Shown piece by piece: positions 3,816 through 6,233 of a DNA stretch of 6,233 nt. Numbering within the stretch: position 1 is the first letter of the stretch; each line of letters opens with the position of its first letter. The DNA is from JBBRLG01 sp038231495 (GTDB lineage Bacteria; Planctomycetota; Planctomycetia; Gemmatales; Gemmataceae): positions 1 to 6,233 of the forward strand of contig JBBRLG010000449.1 in the NCBI GenBank assembly GCA_038231495.1. Direction: 5' to 3'. The notes beneath the pieces are model-generated. The model saw only the letters and a program-made list of their open reading frames with translations, did no database searches and was not told the DNA's origin. A program made the position numbers and the translations under genes.

Positions 3816-6233
3816 TTACTTGTCCACCACCTTCATCTGCCCGCGCAGATATTCCACCGCCATGTCGAGCTGCCGGTCCTTGAACTCCGGCTTGGTCTCC
3901 TTCGGCATCGGCCGGTCCTTGTCCTTGCGATGAATGATCTCAATGTCGCGCTGGTGCTCGGCCAGGTCGTCGCGCTCCTTGCGGTTGAGCTTGATCTCCT
4001 TGTCCGGCGTCACGCCCCACTCGTCCTCGTCCTTGCCGGACGTGCTCAGCTTGTTCAGGTTCTTGTCGCTCGGCCGCCAGAACGTCGCCGTCGTCAGCTT
4101 CAGGCTGCCGCCGTCGAAACCCTGGATCGACTGCACGCTGCCCTTGCCATAGCTGCGCTCGCCGATGATGTAGGCCCGACCGTGGTCTTGCAAGCACGCC
4201 GACACGATCTCGCTGCCGCTGGCGCTGCCGCTGTTGACCATGCACACCATCGGGAAGTTCGTCAGGCTGCCCGCACGCTTGCCGTCGATCTTGACCACCG
4301 GCTTGTTGCGCGGGCGGATGCTGACGATCCGGCCGTCGTCGATAAACAGGTCGGAAATGTCCACCGCACTGTCCAGCAAACCGCCCGGATTGAAGCGCAG
4401 GTCGAGGACGAAACCCTTGATCCCTTGCTTGGTCAGGTCGTCCATCACGCCGTACAGGTCGCGGGCGCTGTTGTCCGCGAACACCGTCAGGCGGATGTAG
4501 CCGATCTTGTTCTTGGAGTCGATCATATAGTCCCACTCGTCGTTCGCCCTGCGCTTGGCACCGAGGACGGTTTCCACCTCGACGGGGCCGCGCGTGATCT
4601 CGACGATGAACGGCTTTTCGACGCCCTCGCGCTGGACCTCCAGCTGAACGTTGGTGCCGGCCTTGCCCATGATCTTTTTTACCGCGTCGTTGAGCTTCAT
4701 GCCCTTGGTCGGCACCTCCTCGCGACCGCCGGCCAGCGGCTTGCCGTCGCTGTCCACCTCGCGGATGACCTTGGTGATCACGTCGCCCGCCCACAGGTCT
4801 TTCTTGTAAGCCGGGCTGCCCTTGATCGGCGTGATCACCACCAGCTGGTCCGTAATCGGGTCTTGGCTGATCTGGACGCCGATGCCGTTGAAGTGCGCCT
4901 TGATCTCCTGGTCGAACTTCTTCTTCGACTCCGGGTCGATGTACGTCGTGTAGGGGTCCAGGTGGTGCAGCATGAGAGCCAGGCTCATGTCAACGTCCTT
5001 GTGCTTTTCGAGGTCCTCGCGCGCGCCGAGCTTCTGGCGCACGTCGCCGAGCAGCACGGCCAGGTCGCCTTCCCTCAACTTCTTGACGCCGCCGAGTCGG
5101 TCGGCAATGTCTTCGGGGATCTTCTCGTCGAGCCGGCGATACACGTCGGTAATCGCCCAGCCGACCATCTCGCCCTGGTTGACTTCCTTGACGTAATTGT
5201 TCTTGATGATCTGCGTCACCTCGACGACCTTGGTGGCGTAGTCCATCGCGTCGGAGCGCTTGAGCTTCGTGCCGGTCGCGATCGCGTCGCGCGCCGACTC
5301 GAACTTCTCCAGGGTCGTCGTGCCGTCCACCAGCGCCTGGTACTCCTTGCGGAGCTTGCGCTGGGATTCGAGGCGCGGCATACGTTCGAGCAGGGTCTTG
5401 CCCTCCTCGGCGAAGGCGGCGCTGATCTTCTTGTCCTGGACCAGCTTCTCCAGCTTGTCCAGGTGGTCCTTGGCCTTGACGACCGCCGCGGGATTGTTGG
5501 TCAAGACGTAGTGGGTGGCCCGGCCGCCCAGGACGAAGTGCAACTGTTTCTTGTCGTCCTTGGTCGCGCCGAACTCGACCGCCAGGCGCGGCAACTTCTT
5601 GTCGAGGTATTCGGTCAACTCGTCGACCGTGACCAGACCGTCCGGCTCGTAGCCGTCCTTGTCGGCCTCGCCCTTGAGGCCGGCCAGGACCGCCTGGGTG
5701 AAGATGCCGTGATCCTTGCCGTCGATGGGGGCGCTGAGGCCGTTGGTCGCCAGGAAGAGGACGCGACCGGCGTGCGCCAGGTGTTCGTCGGTGCCGTCGT
5801 CGCCGAGGAATTCTTTGTAAGGGCTGGCACCGAGCGTCGGTTCGCCGACGCCGGCAGCCTCGCCGGTGTAGCCCTTGAAATTCACGTCGAGGAAGACGCA
5901 GAAGCGCTCGCTCTTGAGGTTCTTGAGTGCGTCGCCGACTTCGGTGGCGGCCAGGGCGTCCTTGTCGCGGCCCTTGAACGTCGAGTCGGAGGCGAAGTAG
6001 CAGCGCCGGTCGCCGCTGTCGCCGAGCGGCCCGCCCTCGCCGACGAAGGCGAACACGACGAGGTCGTTCGGCTTCGATTCGGTGCTAACCCAGGTCAGCG
6101 CCTTGAGGATGTTTTCGCGCGTGGCGGGCTGGCTGTTGCGCTTCTTGTCCTCGCTACCGAGGAGCAGCCGGACGTTCTTGTCGCCGACGCCGAGGTACTG
6201 CTTGTCGGTGAACAGGTCGTAGAGGGCTTTGAC
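3816..6233 (-). CDS. S41 (CtpA/Prc-type) peptidase with N-terminal caspase-like domain, 5' end outside window
   Basis: 805 residues are visible (numbered from the window edge); the frame is open to 6233, so the true start lies beyond. A GTG at 6056 is internal. Residues about 1-248 are caspase-fold-like (peptidase C14 type), but the catalytic positions look substituted: V-G-E-G (64-67) stands where S-G-H-G is expected, and D-V-N-F-K-G (116-121) where D-x-C-H-S-G is expected. A Lys/Glu-rich helical linker follows. The S41 part has D-P-Y-T-T-Y-I-D-P (426-434), a PDZ domain with G-I-G (450-452; about 448-549), and a protease core (about 574-750) with L-D-L-R-F-N-P-G-G (610-618). The catalytic set is Ser672 in S-A-S-G-S-E, Lys697 in Y-G-K-G and Gln701, with the Ser-Lys spacing of 25 seen in CtpA. 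S41 enzymes cleave near protein C-termini, usually in the periplasm; export cannot be judged without the N-terminus. Transcription ends at the terminator downstream. Confidence 0.92.
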   Translation of the reverse strand, partial: VKALYDLFTDKQYLGVGDKNVRLLLGSEDKKRNSQPATRENILKALTWVSTESKPNDLVVFAFVGEGGPLGDSGDRRCYFASDSTFKGRDKDALAATEVGDALKNLKSERFCVFLDVNFKGYTGEAAGVGEPTLGASPYKEFLGDDGTDEHLAHAGRVLFLATNGLSAPIDGKDHGIFTQAVLAGLKGEADKDGYEPDGLVTVDELTEYLDKKLPRLAVEFGATKDDKKQLHFVLGGRATHYVLTNNPAAVVKAKDHLDKLEKLVQDKKISAAFAEEGKTLLERMPRLESQRKLRKEYQALVDGTTTLEKFESARDAIATGTKLKRSDAMDYATKVVEVTQIIKNNYVKEVNQGEMVGWAITDVYRRLDEKIPEDIADRLGGVKKLREGDLAVLLGDVRQKLGAREDLEKHKDVDMSLALMLHHLDPYTTYIDPESKKKFDQEIKAHFNGIGVQISQDPITDQLVVITPIKGSPAYKKDLWAGDVITKVIREVDSDGKPLAGGREEVPTKGMKLNDAVKKIMGKAGTNVQLEVQREGVEKPFIVEITRGPVEVETVLGAKRRANDEWDYMIDSKNKIGYIRLTVFADNSARDLYGVMDDLTKQGIKGFVLDLRFNPGGLLDSAVDISDLFIDDGRIVSIRPRNKPVVKIDGKRAGSLTNFPMVCMVNSGSASGSEIVSACLQDHGRAYIIGERSYGKGSVQSIQGFDGGSLKLTTATFWRPSDKNLNKLSTSGKDEDEWGVTPDKEIKLNRKERDDLAEHQRDIEIIHRKDKDRPMPKETKPEFKDRQLDMAVEYLRGQMKVVDK

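Noticed and set aside
3940..4794. Minus-strand 284-residue frame inside the S41 gene
   Set aside because: Arg/Gly/Gln-rich out-of-frame shadow; the S41 frame carries all conserved motifs.
6054..6056. GTG at 6056 as the start of the S41 gene
   Set aside because: It lies in the middle of the caspase-like core, and 59 further in-frame codons upstream read as normal protein of the same domain.

Overview
This 6.2-kb window looks like chromosomal DNA of a planctomycete, most likely Gemmataceae-like. The reasons are high GC (about 63-77% in hand-counted 60-base stretches of the large genes), a caspase-fold/PDZ/S41-protease fusion of a kind I associate with Gemmata relatives, a small Cys-rich lipoprotein, and long GC-rich intergenic inverted repeats. 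The placement is inference from memory of these families, not a database result. Every gene I can support is on the minus strand, so transcription runs from high to low coordinates.

Layout in transcription order. (1) 6233-3816: a large protein, cut at its N-terminus by the window edge, with a caspase-like domain, a helical linker, a PDZ domain and a carboxy-terminal-processing (S41) protease domain. It is followed by a textbook intrinsic terminator (3752-3715). (2) 3564-3247: a 105-residue predicted lipoprotein with its own leader, ended by a near-perfect 20-bp hairpin (3237-3193). (3) 3099-230: a tightly packed four-gene run, proC, a basic 69-residue protein, an acidic 96-residue protein, and guaA. 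The junctions are ATGA (4 bases), ATGA (4 bases) and a 20-base overlap, so this is probably one translationally coupled operon. (4) 152-6: a MITE-like element with 39-bp imperfect inverted repeats downstream of guaA, whose arms probably also act as terminators.

proC (last step of proline synthesis) and guaA (XMP to GMP) are ordinary housekeeping genes. The two unrecognised small genes between them are the accessory-looking part. Their GC is lower (about 53% by hand count over 1861-2280), their charges are opposite (about +7 and -10), and they are coupled to each other and to both housekeeping genes. A binding pair of toxin-antitoxin or toxin-immunity type is possible but unproven. The caspase-like domain appears to have lost both catalytic residues while the S41 catalytic residues are intact. 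I see no rRNA, tRNA, CRISPR array, transposase or convincing promoter, and no clear new multi-gene system.
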